The notes under the pieces: model-generated | Seen by the model: only the letters and a program-made list of their open reading frames with translations | Database searches by the model: none | Told to the model about the DNA's origin: nothing | Translations under genes and position numbers: made by a program | In this document: one piece after another, positions 22,901-30,235 of the stretch | Position numbering within the stretch: the first letter of the stretch is position 1 | Layout: each line of letters opens with the position of its first letter | Source of the DNA: UBA3910 sp002391465 | GTDB lineage: Bacteria; Bacillota; Limnochordia; Darwinibacteriales; Darwinibacteriaceae | Direction: 5' to 3' | Assembly: GCA_030054835.1 (NCBI GenBank) | Contig: JASGVS010000032.1 | Location: 1 to 39,066 of the forward strand | Length of the DNA stretch: 39,066 nucleotides

Positions 22901-25069
22901 ATGGCTTGGCTTGTGTTGGTGTTTATTGCCAGTGTTTTAGCCCTAGTGTACGCAGGCCTCAATTTCTACTCTGTTAAGAAGGTCGACGAAGGCACAGATT
23001 TAATGAAGGAAATTGCAGCCCGGATTCGCATGGGTGCAGTAACGTTTCTGAATTATGAGTTTCGGATTATTGCCATGATCGCCTTAGTCGTCGCTGTGTT
23101 GATGGGTATACTTGTTGGTTGGTATGTAGGTGTGGCGTTTTTAATCGGTGCAACCATGAGTTCGCTGGCCGCAGTGGTGGGTATGCGGATCGCTACATAT
23201 GCCAATGTGCGGGTATCTAATACGGCCCGAACTACGAAAAAATTAGGACAGACGCTGAAGGTGGCTTTCAAGGGCGGTTCCGTCATGGGTCTCTGCGTAG
23301 GGGGCTTTGCCCTGTTAGGCCTGGTCATAGTGTATGTAGTCTTTGGGGTACTCCTCAAACAGCTGTCTGTTGAAAACGTCTACCTCTATCGAAACTGGTT
23401 GGGAATCGATTTTTCTCCCTTCACCATGACCATTTCCGGTTACGCTCTGGGTTGCTCGATTATCGCCATGTTCTTCCGGGTGGGAGGCGGCATCTACACT
23501 AAGGCGGCTGACATGGGAGCTGACCTAGTGGGTAAGGTAGAAGCGGGTATTCCCGAAGACGATCCCCGTAACCCTGCCACTATCGCGGACAACGTCGGCG
23601 ACAACGTAGGGGACGTGGCCGGCCTTGGTTCTGACCTGTTGGAGAGTTTTGTGGGTGCCATTTCATCCGCAGTTATTCTAGCCTTCCATTTGTTCCTCTC
23701 CAGCGAGGCCAAAGGCAGTGGGATGACCCAGACTGCACTGCAAAGAATGTTCATGTACCCGGTGGTCGTCGCCGGTTTGGGTGTTCTCGCCTGTATCGTC
23801 GGTATTGCTTACATAATCCTGAAGGAACTGTCTGAGGATCCCCACCGCGAGCTCAACATTTCCACCTGGGTCTCTGCCGGCCTCACAATCGTGCTTTCCG
23901 GCATAGGCTGCTGGATCATGTTCGGCGGTGAAGATTTGACCGGCCTTGCTTTTAACCTGGGGACATTCTCTCCTTGGGTTGCTGCAGTGTTAGGCATTGT
24001 GGCCGGAGTTGTAATCGGTTTCATTGCCGAGTACTACACCAGTTACGATTTCAAACCAACCCAGAGCATTGCTGCTGCCAGTACCGAGGGGCCGGCCTTA
24101 ACCATAACCCAGGGTATGGCGGTGGGTATGCGATCCACCATGCTTCCGGTCTTAGTGCTTGGTTCAACAGTGATCGCAGCCTACGGTGCGGCCGGAATGT
24201 ACGGGATAGCCATGGCAGCAGTCGGTATGCTCTCCTTCGTTACCACTACAGTTACAGTTGATACGTATGGTCCCATCTCTGATAACGCCGGCGGTATTGC
24301 AGAAATGAGCAAGCTGGATGATGAAGTTAGGGATATAACGGACAAGCTTGACTCAGTGGGCAACACAACCGCTGCCATCGGTAAGGGCTTCGCCATCGGT
24401 TCTGCGGCTTTAGCTGCCACTTCCCTGATGGTTGCCTATATTTTCTCCTTCTCACCGCCAGAGGTGGACCCGCTGCTTGATATCATCAATCCCATGACCC
24501 TGGTAGGCGCCATGGTAGGAACTGCGCTGCCGTATTTCTTCTCCGGTATGCTGATTGAGTCAGTGACTAAGGCAGCACGGAAAATGGTTGACGAAGTACG
24601 CCGTCAGTTCAGGGAGAAACCCGGTATTCTCGATGGCACGGAAGAGCCGGACGTCAACTCCTGTATTGCCATCGCTTCCGAGGGTGCGCTGCAGGAGATG
24701 AAGCTGCCTTCGTACATGGCTGTTGTCTTTCCACTCCTGGGTGGATTTGTGTTTGGCGCCAATTTCGTTGGTGGTGTGTTGATCGGTTCGATCATGTCAG
24801 CGATTATGCTGGCCCTTTACACAGGTAACGCCGGTGGCGCTTGGGACAATGGTAAGAAGTATATCGAATCGGGTGCTTTGGAAGGCCATGAAAGGGGCGG
24901 CGATACTCATGCTGCAGCCATTGTGGGTGATACGGTAGGTGACCCCCTCAAAGATACAGTTGGGCCTTCGCTGGACATTTTGATCAAAATCATGTCCACC
25001 ATCTCCCTGATTGGCGTGGCCATTTTCTCCAAGTTCAACCTGTTCAGCTGGTTGGCCAGTTTCTTTTAG
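22901..25069 (+). CDS. hppA: Membrane-bound ion-pumping pyrophosphatase, K+-dependent type
   Basis: This 722-residue protein has about 16 membrane segments. It splits pyrophosphate to pump H+ or Na+. The catalytic core EDDPRNPATIADNVGDNVGD is at about 217-237, and the second acidic set (SDNAGGIAEMSKLDDEVR) follows later. Ala491 and Gly494 in GNTTAAIGKG mark the K+-dependent class, since K+-independent enzymes carry Lys and Thr there. Glu248 in DLLESFVGAI sits at the gate position seen in Na+-pumping enzymes, so Na+ transport is plausible, although some K+-dependent H+ pumps share it. ATG is preceded by AAAGGAAGTG. The 200-base leader contains a spaced ACTTAAG/CTTAAGT inverted repeat around 22787-22824. 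Confidence 0.95.
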   Translation: MAWLVLVFIASVLALVYAGLNFYSVKKVDEGTDLMKEIAARIRMGAVTFLNYEFRIIAMIALVVAVLMGILVGWYVGVAFLIGATMSSLAAVVGMRIATYANVRVSNTARTTKKLGQTLKVAFKGGSVMGLCVGGFALLGLVIVYVVFGVLLKQLSVENVYLYRNWLGIDFSPFTMTISGYALGCSIIAMFFRVGGGIYTKAADMGADLVGKVEAGIPEDDPRNPATIADNVGDNVGDVAGLGSDLLESFVGAISSAVILAFHLFLSSEAKGSGMTQTALQRMFMYPVVVAGLGVLACIVGIAYIILKELSEDPHRELNISTWVSAGLTIVLSGIGCWIMFGGEDLTGLAFNLGTFSPWVAAVLGIVAGVVIGFIAEYYTSYDFKPTQSIAAASTEGPALTITQGMAVGMRSTMLPVLVLGSTVIAAYGAAGMYGIAMAAVGMLSFVTTTVTVDTYGPISDNAGGIAEMSKLDDEVRDITDKLDSVGNTTAAIGKGFAIGSAALAATSLMVAYIFSFSPPEVDPLLDIINPMTLVGAMVGTALPYFFSGMLIESVTKAARKMVDEVRRQFREKPGILDGTEEPDVNSCIAIASEGALQEMKLPSYMAVVFPLLGGFVFGANFVGGVLIGSIMSAIMLALYTGNAGGAWDNGKKYIESGALEGHERGGDTHAAAIVGDTVGDPLKDTVGPSLDILIKIMSTISLIGVAIFSKFNLFSWLASFF

Positions 25070-25096
25070 TTCGTTGAGTAGGGTTTAAAACTGAAG

Positions 25097-25130
25097 ACCG
25101 CTGACGCGTGTGTGCACGTCAGCGGTTTTT
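25097..25130 (+). terminator. Terminator of the pyrophosphatase gene
   Basis: A 10-bp ACCGCTGACG / CGTCAGCGGT stem with a 10-base loop runs into five T, 28 bases after the hppA stop. Confidence 0.92.
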
Positions 25131-25225
25131 GATATCTGGGCAGAGAACGATCTTGTGGAAACCTAGTTCTTTAGGGCGCAAACGCAAACAATAAAGGGGC
25201 AAGTCAGAGCTGTTAAGGAAGGAGA

Positions 25226-25270
25226 TAAAAAAGAGCGACTATTGGGGGTGCGATGCTTGCCAATAGTCGC
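25226..25270 (-). terminator. Minus-strand terminator for the YeiH-type gene
   Basis: A perfect 11-bp stem (GCGACTATTGG / CCAATAGTCGC, 14-base loop) is followed on the minus strand by TCTTTTTTATC. It lies about 155 bases beyond the stop of the YeiH-type gene, giving that transcript an unusually long 3' end which contains the inverted repeat at 25311-25393. Confidence 0.8.
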
Positions 25271-25310
25271 GTCTATTTTCAGGATGGAAGAAAGAAGAAA
25301 CTGAATGAGG

Positions 25311-25393
25311 GGGACCGGAAAGCAGCCGGTATTGGAAAGAAGTACATCGTCAAGGGAAAGATGTTGGTTTGAGTCGACTGCTTTTCCGGTCCC
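25311..25393 (-). repeat. Long near-perfect inverted repeat in a 3' untranslated region
   Basis: GGGACCGGAAAGCAG at 25311-25325 pairs with CTGCTTTTCCGGTCCC at 25378-25393, 15 of 16 positions with one extra base. The loop is about 52 bases and holds a further ACATC/GATGT stem. It lies between the YeiH-type stop and its terminator. The structure could be a 3' stabiliser, a small RNA or the relic of a tiny inverted-repeat element. No coding frame here looks real. Confidence 0.6.
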
Positions 25394-25425
25394 TACAGGA
25401 TGCCATGAGATGCCGGAGTTGTTTG

Positions 25426-26445
25426 CTACGGAATCAGGCGTAGAATCGCTGCTTGGGCAAATAGCGCAACTACAACTACAGAAGAGTCTATGATGACTCC
25501 GGCAATCATGGGTTTAATACCTACACCAGCAACTTCCTGGAAACTGGTCTTCATGCCGATCGCTCCCAAGGCTGCCGCCAAGAGGAACTTGGCTAGGTTA
25601 CCAGTTGTGGCAACTGCACCTGCTGAGAGCAGGCCGGTGCTGCGTACACCTACCATGAACAGGAAGCCGAGGATGAACCAGGGGAAGATATCCCGCACCC
25701 TAATTTTAGCCATTTCGCCCACTTCACCACCTGCCACTTTCTTTTTGGCGTGGATCCAGGCAAAGATAAGGACAATGGGGACAATAAATAATGTACGGGT
25801 CAATTTGACGATTGTGGCCAAGGCACCTGCTGCATCAGAGAAGGCATAGCCTGCGGCGATCACGGAAGACGTGTCGTTCACCGATGTACCTACCCAGAGC
25901 CCGAAGCCGGTGTCGCTCATGCCCAGGAGTTTACCTACCCAGGGGAAGAGAATCACGGTTAGGAGGTCAAAAACAAAGGTGGCGGATAAAGCATAGGCAA
26001 TTTCCTTTTCCTTAGCCTCAATTACCGGACCAACCGTGGCGACCGCGGTGCCGCCGCAGATGGCAGTACTCACGGACAAGAGGCTGGACAGTTTCCAGTC
26101 TATCTTGAAGATTTTCCGGCAGAGGATACCTACACCAAAGGCGGTGGAAAGGGTAAACACCATCAACAGAAGGGCGTACTTACCCGCCTGCACAACTTGG
26201 GCAAAACTTAAAGAGATGCCAGTCAGGATGATTCCTGCCCTTAGGATCAGTTTGGACGTCCAGTCGACGCCTCGGTGAAAGACTTGCTGCCGTGAGATTA
26301 CTGGGTTCAGCAGCATCCCTAGAATAAGGGATACTAACGCGATACCCAGGAGGTCTACAGGCATGATGCTGTTGATTAGGACCGCCGCAAGGGCCACACC
26401 TAAACAAAGAATAATACCGGGAATAATTGCTGCGTATCTTGTCAT
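25426..26445 (-). CDS. YeiH/PSE family putative sulfate exporter
   Basis: This 339-residue membrane protein of the UPF0324/YeiH family has about ten hydrophobic segments. The family features are LLSVSTAICGGTAVATVGPVI near residue 105 and WVGTSVNDTSSVIAAGYAFS near 175, followed by a C-terminal GIKPMIAGVIIDSSVVV. Members are annotated as putative sulfate or sulfite exporters, and the Escherichia coli relative is controlled by a neighbouring LysR protein, matching the arrangement here. I chose the ATG at 26445 because GAGGAGGAAC precedes it. The longer frame adds seven polar residues including that ribosome binding site. The true substrate is uncertain. Confidence 0.88.
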   Translation of the reverse strand: MTRYAAIIPGIILCLGVALAAVLINSIMPVDLLGIALVSLILGMLLNPVISRQQVFHRGVDWTSKLILRAGIILTGISLSFAQVVQAGKYALLLMVFTLSTAFGVGILCRKIFKIDWKLSSLLSVSTAICGGTAVATVGPVIEAKEKEIAYALSATFVFDLLTVILFPWVGKLLGMSDTGFGLWVGTSVNDTSSVIAAGYAFSDAAGALATIVKLTRTLFIVPIVLIFAWIHAKKKVAGGEVGEMAKIRVRDIFPWFILGFLFMVGVRSTGLLSAGAVATTGNLAKFLLAAALGAIGMKTSFQEVAGVGIKPMIAGVIIDSSVVVVALFAQAAILRLIP

Positions 26446-26502
26446 GAATAGTTCCTCCTCGTTCAACTTGATTGTATCATCCTTTTGGTATAAACTTAAA
26501 TT

Positions 26503-26514
26503 ATAAGATCTTAT
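26503..26514. promoter_or_regulatory. Candidate LysR operator
   Basis: ATAAGATCTTAT is a perfect 12-bp palindrome in the 104-base gap between the divergent YeiH-type and LysR genes, fitting the T-N11-A style of LysR-type sites. Binding is inferred from symmetry and position only. Confidence 0.5.
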
Positions 26515-26549
26515 GCATACATAATCCCTAATTATAGGAGGCGACAGCC

Positions 26550-27464
26550 CTGCTGGATTTCAGACATGAAACATTTTTGCTCCTCTGCTCACTGGGCAGT
26601 TACACAAAAACCGCTGAGCGCCTGCACATGACCCAACCGGCAGTAACCCAGCATATTCAGTATTTGGAGGACAAGTACGGTAGGAAGCTTGTCACATATG
26701 AGAATAGGACATTCAGTCTCACTCCGGCAGGAGAGGAGCTGCGAGATCTGCTGGCACGTATTGCGGCCGATGCCAAACATTTCCAGCGCAGAATGGATGA
26801 CGGGAGAAGCGATAGGGATGATGTCTACTTTGGCGCGACCCTCTCCATTGGCGAATATTTGATGCCAAATGTAATCGCAGAGCTTCTCCAGGCAGATCCC
26901 AGGCTTAACATCCATATGGAGGTTGACAACAGTAAGGTTCTCTTGGAGAAGCTGCAGGCAGGGGAGCTTGAATTTGCCCTTATCGAAGGGATAATCGATA
27001 AATCGAAATACCACTCCGTGGTGTTCAGTGTAGAGGAGTTCATCCCAGTATGCGCTCAAGATTCGGTATTTGCACAAGGGCCTGTTCGTTTCGGTGATCT
27101 GTTTGGCACTACCTTAGTGCTGCGGGAAGAGGGGTCAGGTACGCGGGAGATCTTTGAACTGATCCTGAAAGAGCACAACTACTCAGTAGACAGCTTCCAA
27201 AACATAATTGAAATCGGCAATATGGCAGCCATTAAGAAGCTGGTGGGTCGCAATCTTGGCATAACTTTTCTATATTCTACTGTCGCTGAGGAAGAACTGA
27301 AGCTAGGCAAGTTGAGCAAAATTGACATAGTGGGCTTTGAAGCAAAGCGGGAGTTCAACTTCGTTTTTCTAAAGGACAGCGCTTACACGGACAAGTATCT
27401 GTATTATTTACACATGATGCAGGAAGCGGCGACTAGGGTGTGCAGCGACACACCTGTCTGGTGA
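26550..27464 (+). CDS. LysR family transcriptional regulator (CTG start)
   Basis: This protein of about 304 residues has the LysR HTH at about 2-60 (TFLLLCSLGSYTKTAERLHM, then TQPAVTQHIQYLE) and a two-lobed effector domain from about 90. No ATG, GTG or TTG fits the family start. GGAGG at 26537-26541 lies 8 bases before CTG CTG GAT TTC AGA, which would read M-L-D-F-R and matches usual LysR N-termini. A TTG at 26577 has no ribosome binding site and would remove the first helix. It is divergent from the YeiH-type gene and is its probable regulator. Its 3' end is duplicated in decayed form at 28482-28623. Confidence 0.88.
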   Translation: MLDFRHETFLLLCSLGSYTKTAERLHMTQPAVTQHIQYLEDKYGRKLVTYENRTFSLTPAGEELRDLLARIAADAKHFQRRMDDGRSDRDDVYFGATLSIGEYLMPNVIAELLQADPRLNIHMEVDNSKVLLEKLQAGELEFALIEGIIDKSKYHSVVFSVEEFIPVCAQDSVFAQGPVRFGDLFGTTLVLREEGSGTREIFELILKEHNYSVDSFQNIIEIGNMAAIKKLVGRNLGITFLYSTVAEEELKLGKLSKIDIVGFEAKREFNFVFLKDSAYTDKYLYYLHMMQEAATRVCSDTPVW

Positions 27465-27622
27465 AAGAGTGAACTTTCCCGCGATATTTGGGAGCTCAAT
27501 GGGTTTAGGACAGACGATCTAGACTATCGCCCATCGTGAATCGTAGGATTATCCCTCTGTTTAGAGATTGTTTCATCCACTATTACAAAAAATCTTCTAG
27601 TAGTATGATTGGAAGAACTACA

Positions 27623-27724
27623 GTGCACAACGAAAAAAGCAGCCGGTTTCCTGGAGAGACGGGCAATAACGCAGGAAGTGCTTCAGACAATAATGTAGCT
27701 TTGGTTAGGGAGTCTCGCTGGTAA
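27623..27724 (+). other. Short open frame running into a terminator loop
   Basis: The 433 bases after lysR hold no recognisable gene. A GTG-started 33-codon frame (HNEKSSRFPGETG...) with GGAAG upstream ends with its TAA inside the loop of the terminator at 27707-27746. It could be a remnant, a small peptide or a leader whose translation disturbs the hairpin. Codon content gives no clear answer. Confidence 0.2.
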
Positions 27725-27746
27725 CAGCGGCTCCCTTCTTTTTTTA
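27707..27746 (+). terminator. Intrinsic terminator downstream of lysR
   Basis: AGGGAG...CTCCCT encloses CGCTG-GTAA-CAGCG, followed by TCTTTTTTTATA. It probably ends the lysR transcript, about 245 bases after its stop. Confidence 0.85.
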
Positions 27747-27897
27747 TATCCAATCTCTGTATCAGTTAATGCAGCGGTGATATTTCGCTTAATACCTTCT
27801 TGTGGAAAAAAATTCCATGAATAATGATCTTTGGAGACAACCATAGTATTACTGAAAGTTCAACAGTATTAGACTGACAAAAAAGGAGGAACTTGAC

Positions 27898-28377
27898 GTG
27901 AAAAAGTGTTTGTTGTTAGCGTTGTTGTTGGTCGTTTCGCTTGGCGGTGTCGCTATGGCTTCGGGTTTTACCGAAAGTGAGAGAATCGATTTTAAAGTCA
28001 TTGTAGATCCGTGGGTCATATTTGAATTCGCGGAGCCTCCAGAACTCAAGATTTCCGGACCCAACGTCGAGGGTGAAAGTACTGCTACTGGCACAATTAC
28101 TTCTAACATTCCCATCACAATTTCGCTTCAGAGCAGTAGATTCCAATATAATCAAGCGGATCTAAACAATTGGTTTAGGTTCGATTACAAGGTGGGAATA
28201 ACCGAATATAAAGGAGTAGAACTTGGGAGCAGACGAAATACGCAGCACATCAAACCGGGTGTAACTCCCATTGTGGCTACACTCCGGTCTCGAATCCCCG
28301 AAGGAAGGGATTGGTATGATTTGGAGGGAGATAAGGAGTATGTAATTACTGTGACTGCCACGGTAACAGCACAATAG
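27898..28377 (+). CDS. Small secreted protein of unknown family
   Basis: This 159-residue protein has an N-terminal signal peptide (KKCLLLALLLVVSLGGVAMASG, probable cleavage after AMA). The mature part is polar and rich in predicted beta strands (FKVIVDPWVIFEFAEPPE, ATGTITSNIPITISLQS, EYVITVTATVTAQ). It resembles beta-sandwich secreted or spore/cell-surface proteins such as DUF4402-like ones, but I cannot assign a family. The GTG start is preceded by AAAAGGAGGAAC, an excellent ribosome binding site, and a terminator follows, so it is a free-standing unit. It lies between the intact and decayed copies of the lysR tail, suggesting that it arrived with or after that duplication. Confidence 0.75.
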   Translation: MKKCLLLALLLVVSLGGVAMASGFTESERIDFKVIVDPWVIFEFAEPPELKISGPNVEGESTATGTITSNIPITISLQSSRFQYNQADLNNWFRFDYKVGITEYKGVELGSRRNTQHIKPGVTPIVATLRSRIPEGRDWYDLEGDKEYVITVTATVTAQ

Positions 28378-28409
28378 ACACCGATGTAATGTACCTAGGA
28401 TTAAGTGTG

Positions 28410-28448
28410 GGCCTCACTCTGTTTAGGGGACAGAGTGGGGCCTTTTTC
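28410..28448 (+). terminator. Terminator of the small secreted protein gene
   Basis: GGCC-T-CACTCTG pairs with CAGAGTG-G-GGCC and is followed by TTTTTCTC, 33 bases after the stop. Confidence 0.9.
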
Positions 28449-28481
28449 TCAGCTGAATGCGAAACGCCTAGCATTCAATAC

Positions 28482-28623
28482 TTGAGCAGAATCTAGTTTG
28501 TGGCATTGAAATCTAATTTCAACAAACCACGTGTATCTAGGCGACAGCGCCTACACAGCCGAGTATCTGCGTTACGTACAGCTGATGCAGGAAGCGGCGG
28601 CGAGAGCGCGAGTTCTAAGCTGA
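28482..28623 (+). pseudogene. Decayed second copy of the lysR 3' end
   Basis: The frame at 28531-28623 reads VYLGDSAYTAEYLRYVQLMQ and then EAAARARVLS. This matches VFLKDSAYTDKYLYYLHMMQ and then EAATRV at the end of the LysR protein encoded at 26550-27464. Nucleotide similarity continues upstream to about 28482 (TTGAGCA...GTGGC.TTGAA...TTCAAC) but with indels and an in-frame TAA. Only about 45 codons of the tail survive, with no HTH. The parent segment is 27312-27464. It could be left over from a tandem lysR paralogue. The divergence shows the event is old. Confidence 0.8.
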
Positions 28624-28692
28624 TTAGTTGGTTTTGCCGTTCTTTCGAACTCAAAAAGTCTGGTCAAGGGGACTCCACCTATTCGTGGCTGT

Positions 28693-28726
28693 AGCGTTAG
28701 TTAGTTAACAACACTTCAGTAACGCT
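28693..28726. promoter_or_regulatory. Spaced inverted repeat with TetR-type half-sites
   Basis: AGCGTTA at 28693-28699 and TAACGCT at 28720-28726 contain the same GTTA/TAAC half-site core as the operator in the tetR promoter, about 45 bases further upstream. It could be a weak auxiliary site or simply a hairpin. Confidence 0.3.
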
Positions 28727-28762
28727 CAGTCGATTCTGCAATGGATAGTCTTTGCTTTTTCG

Positions 28763-28792
28763 TTGACAAACTAACGCTCGTTAGTTTATAAT
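28763..28792 (+). promoter_or_regulatory. tetR promoter with embedded palindromic operator
   Basis: The -35 TTGACA (28763-28768) and -10 TATAAT (28787-28792) both match consensus, with an 18-base spacer. The spacer is filled by the perfect 20-bp palindrome AAACTAACGCTCGTTAGTTT (28768-28787). A repressor bound there would block RNA polymerase, so this is a textbook autoregulation site for the TetR gene starting at 28855. Confidence 0.9.
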
Positions 28793-28854
28793 TTGAGACA
28801 CTGGCGTGTAGTAGACGTCACGACATCGTTCAGAATCAATGAGGAGAGTATAAC

Positions 28855-29499
28855 TTGAGTACAAAAGAAAGAATCCTATACGAGGCGTTGACCCTGTTTT
28901 CCAGCTATGGTTACGAGGCAGTGACAATTCGGGAAATTGCTGGCGCTGTAGGGATCAAGGAGAGTTCGCTATATAACCATTTCAAGAATAAACGGGATAT
29001 TTTGGACACTATTGTCAAGGAGACCTTCCAGAGGTATCAGAAAACATTAGAGAGTCTGCAGGTCCCGAAAACTGGTGATCCCAATATTTCCAGTTTGTAC
29101 GATGGTTTTTCTGATGAAGCCTTTGAAGCTCTATGCACGGACATTTTTCTGTTTTACCTGAAAGATGACTATATTGCTAAGCTGAGGCGCTTGCTTACGA
29201 TTGAACAATACGGCAATGAAGAACTTGGGGAAATTTTCCGCAAAACGTTCATTGAAAACATCCTGGATAACCAGGCCAAGGTGCTGCAGCAGTTCATTGA
29301 CGATGGCAGGTTCATTCAGGGTGACGCTTATATAATGGCCCTGCATTTTTATGCCCCAGTCTTTCTATTGCTTCATAAATACGATAACAACGCCCAGGAT
29401 GAGGAACAGGCCATTGAAGAGTTGAAAAGACACGTTCGCCAATACAATCAGTTGTATCGAAAAAAGAAGCGGAGGACAGATAATGGTGAAGACACATAG
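28855..29499 (+). CDS. TetR family transcriptional repressor
   Basis: This 214-residue protein has an N-terminal TetR HTH (about 3-50): RILYEALTLFSSYGYEAVTI, then REIAGAVGIKESSLYNHFKN and KRDIL. The remaining helices form a ligand and dimer domain with no recognisable specificity. The TTG start is preceded by GAGGAGAG. The promoter carries a perfect palindrome, and a related one lies upstream of the DUF116 gene, so it probably represses itself and that downstream unit. The DUF998 gene overlaps its end by 17 bases and is co-transcribed. Confidence 0.92.
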   Translation: MSTKERILYEALTLFSSYGYEAVTIREIAGAVGIKESSLYNHFKNKRDILDTIVKETFQRYQKTLESLQVPKTGDPNISSLYDGFSDEAFEALCTDIFLFYLKDDYIAKLRRLLTIEQYGNEELGEIFRKTFIENILDNQAKVLQQFIDDGRFIQGDAYIMALHFYAPVFLLLHKYDNNAQDEEQAIEELKRHVRQYNQLYRKKKRRTDNGEDT

Positions 29500-30154
29500 T
29501 AGGGGTAGGGGTGTTCCTAATGCCTTGGCACTCTCTGGGGTAGCAGCGTCCTTTTTTTATGCAGCACACGTAGTAGCGGGTAGGTTAGTCTGGCCGAGCT
29601 ATAATCCCCTAGCTCAACCAATTAGTGATTTAACTGCTGCTTCAGCAATTAGTCAGGGGATTGCCAGTAAGGTTCTCTACGGGTACGACTTTTTCAACCT
29701 ACTTTTTTGTTTTGTGCTCCTAGTCTATTTCGGTCGGATCAGGCATGTGAATCGCATTTTTTATGCGGGAATAGTACTTAAGGCTGTTGCAGAGGTGTTA
29801 TCCACCGTCGGCTACAAATTATTCCCCCTAGCTGATACAGATTGGACTAACAGTTTTCAAAACAACATGCACTATGCCATAACGGGAGTCATTGTGCTTA
29901 GCTACATTGCCTTAGCCCTGCTCCTTACAGTAGGTCTGGCCAAAACAAGAAAGCATCCAATCATGACCAAGTTTATGGGCCTGTTTAGCATCGTGTTTAT
30001 TGCATCAGGATTCTTGACGGTGGTAGTCGCAAACGTTTTTCCTGGCTATGTGGGCTTGGTAGAACGCATAAATCTGTACTCATTGATGGTTTCAAATATC
30101 GCTTTGGCTCTATGGGTGTTTAACCACGATGCATTTTCGTCTGTTAGACGATAA
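29483..30154 (+). CDS. DUF998 family membrane protein
   Basis: This 223-residue protein has six or seven membrane segments and the DUF998 pattern: a first segment, then PSYNPLAQPISDLTA (family YNPLxxxISDL motif), and HYAITGVIVLSYIALALLL later. Function is unknown for the family. The start codon lies within the tetR gene (17-base overlap), so the two are translationally coupled. Membrane proteins paired with TetR repressors are often efflux- or envelope-stress-related, but nothing in the sequence shows transport activity. Confidence 0.8.
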   Translation: MVKTHSRGRGVPNALALSGVAASFFYAAHVVAGRLVWPSYNPLAQPISDLTAASAISQGIASKVLYGYDFFNLLFCFVLLVYFGRIRHVNRIFYAGIVLKAVAEVLSTVGYKLFPLADTDWTNSFQNNMHYAITGVIVLSYIALALLLTVGLAKTRKHPIMTKFMGLFSIVFIASGFLTVVVANVFPGYVGLVERINLYSLMVSNIALALWVFNHDAFSSVRR

Positions 30155-30173
30155 TTATTTTTTTGGCTATCAC

Positions 30174-30193
30174 ACTAACGAGTGTTCGTTAGT
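30174..30193. promoter_or_regulatory. Second TetR-type operator upstream of the DUF116 gene
   Basis: ACTAACGAGTGTTCGTTAGT is a perfect palindrome with 8-bp arms. It shares the CTAACG/CGTTAG half-sites with the operator in the tetR promoter, but the distance between half-sites is 6 instead of 2 bases. It lies 20 bases after the DUF998 stop and 42 bases before the DUF116 start, implying a separate regulated promoter. The promoter elements themselves are not clear. Confidence 0.75.
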
Positions 30194-30235
30194 AGATCAC
30201 CGCAGGGAGTATTCTATGGCGAGGAGGAAGATCCC

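Noticed and set aside
25305..25493. 62-codon plus-strand frame over the long inverted repeat
   Set aside because: Composition follows the repeat arms, it runs into the YeiH-type gene on the other strand, and there is no family match.
27465..27706. T-box or other riboswitch before the terminator at 27707
   Set aside because: No T-box TGG-containing bulge or other known riboswitch core is visible, and no gene directly follows the terminator.
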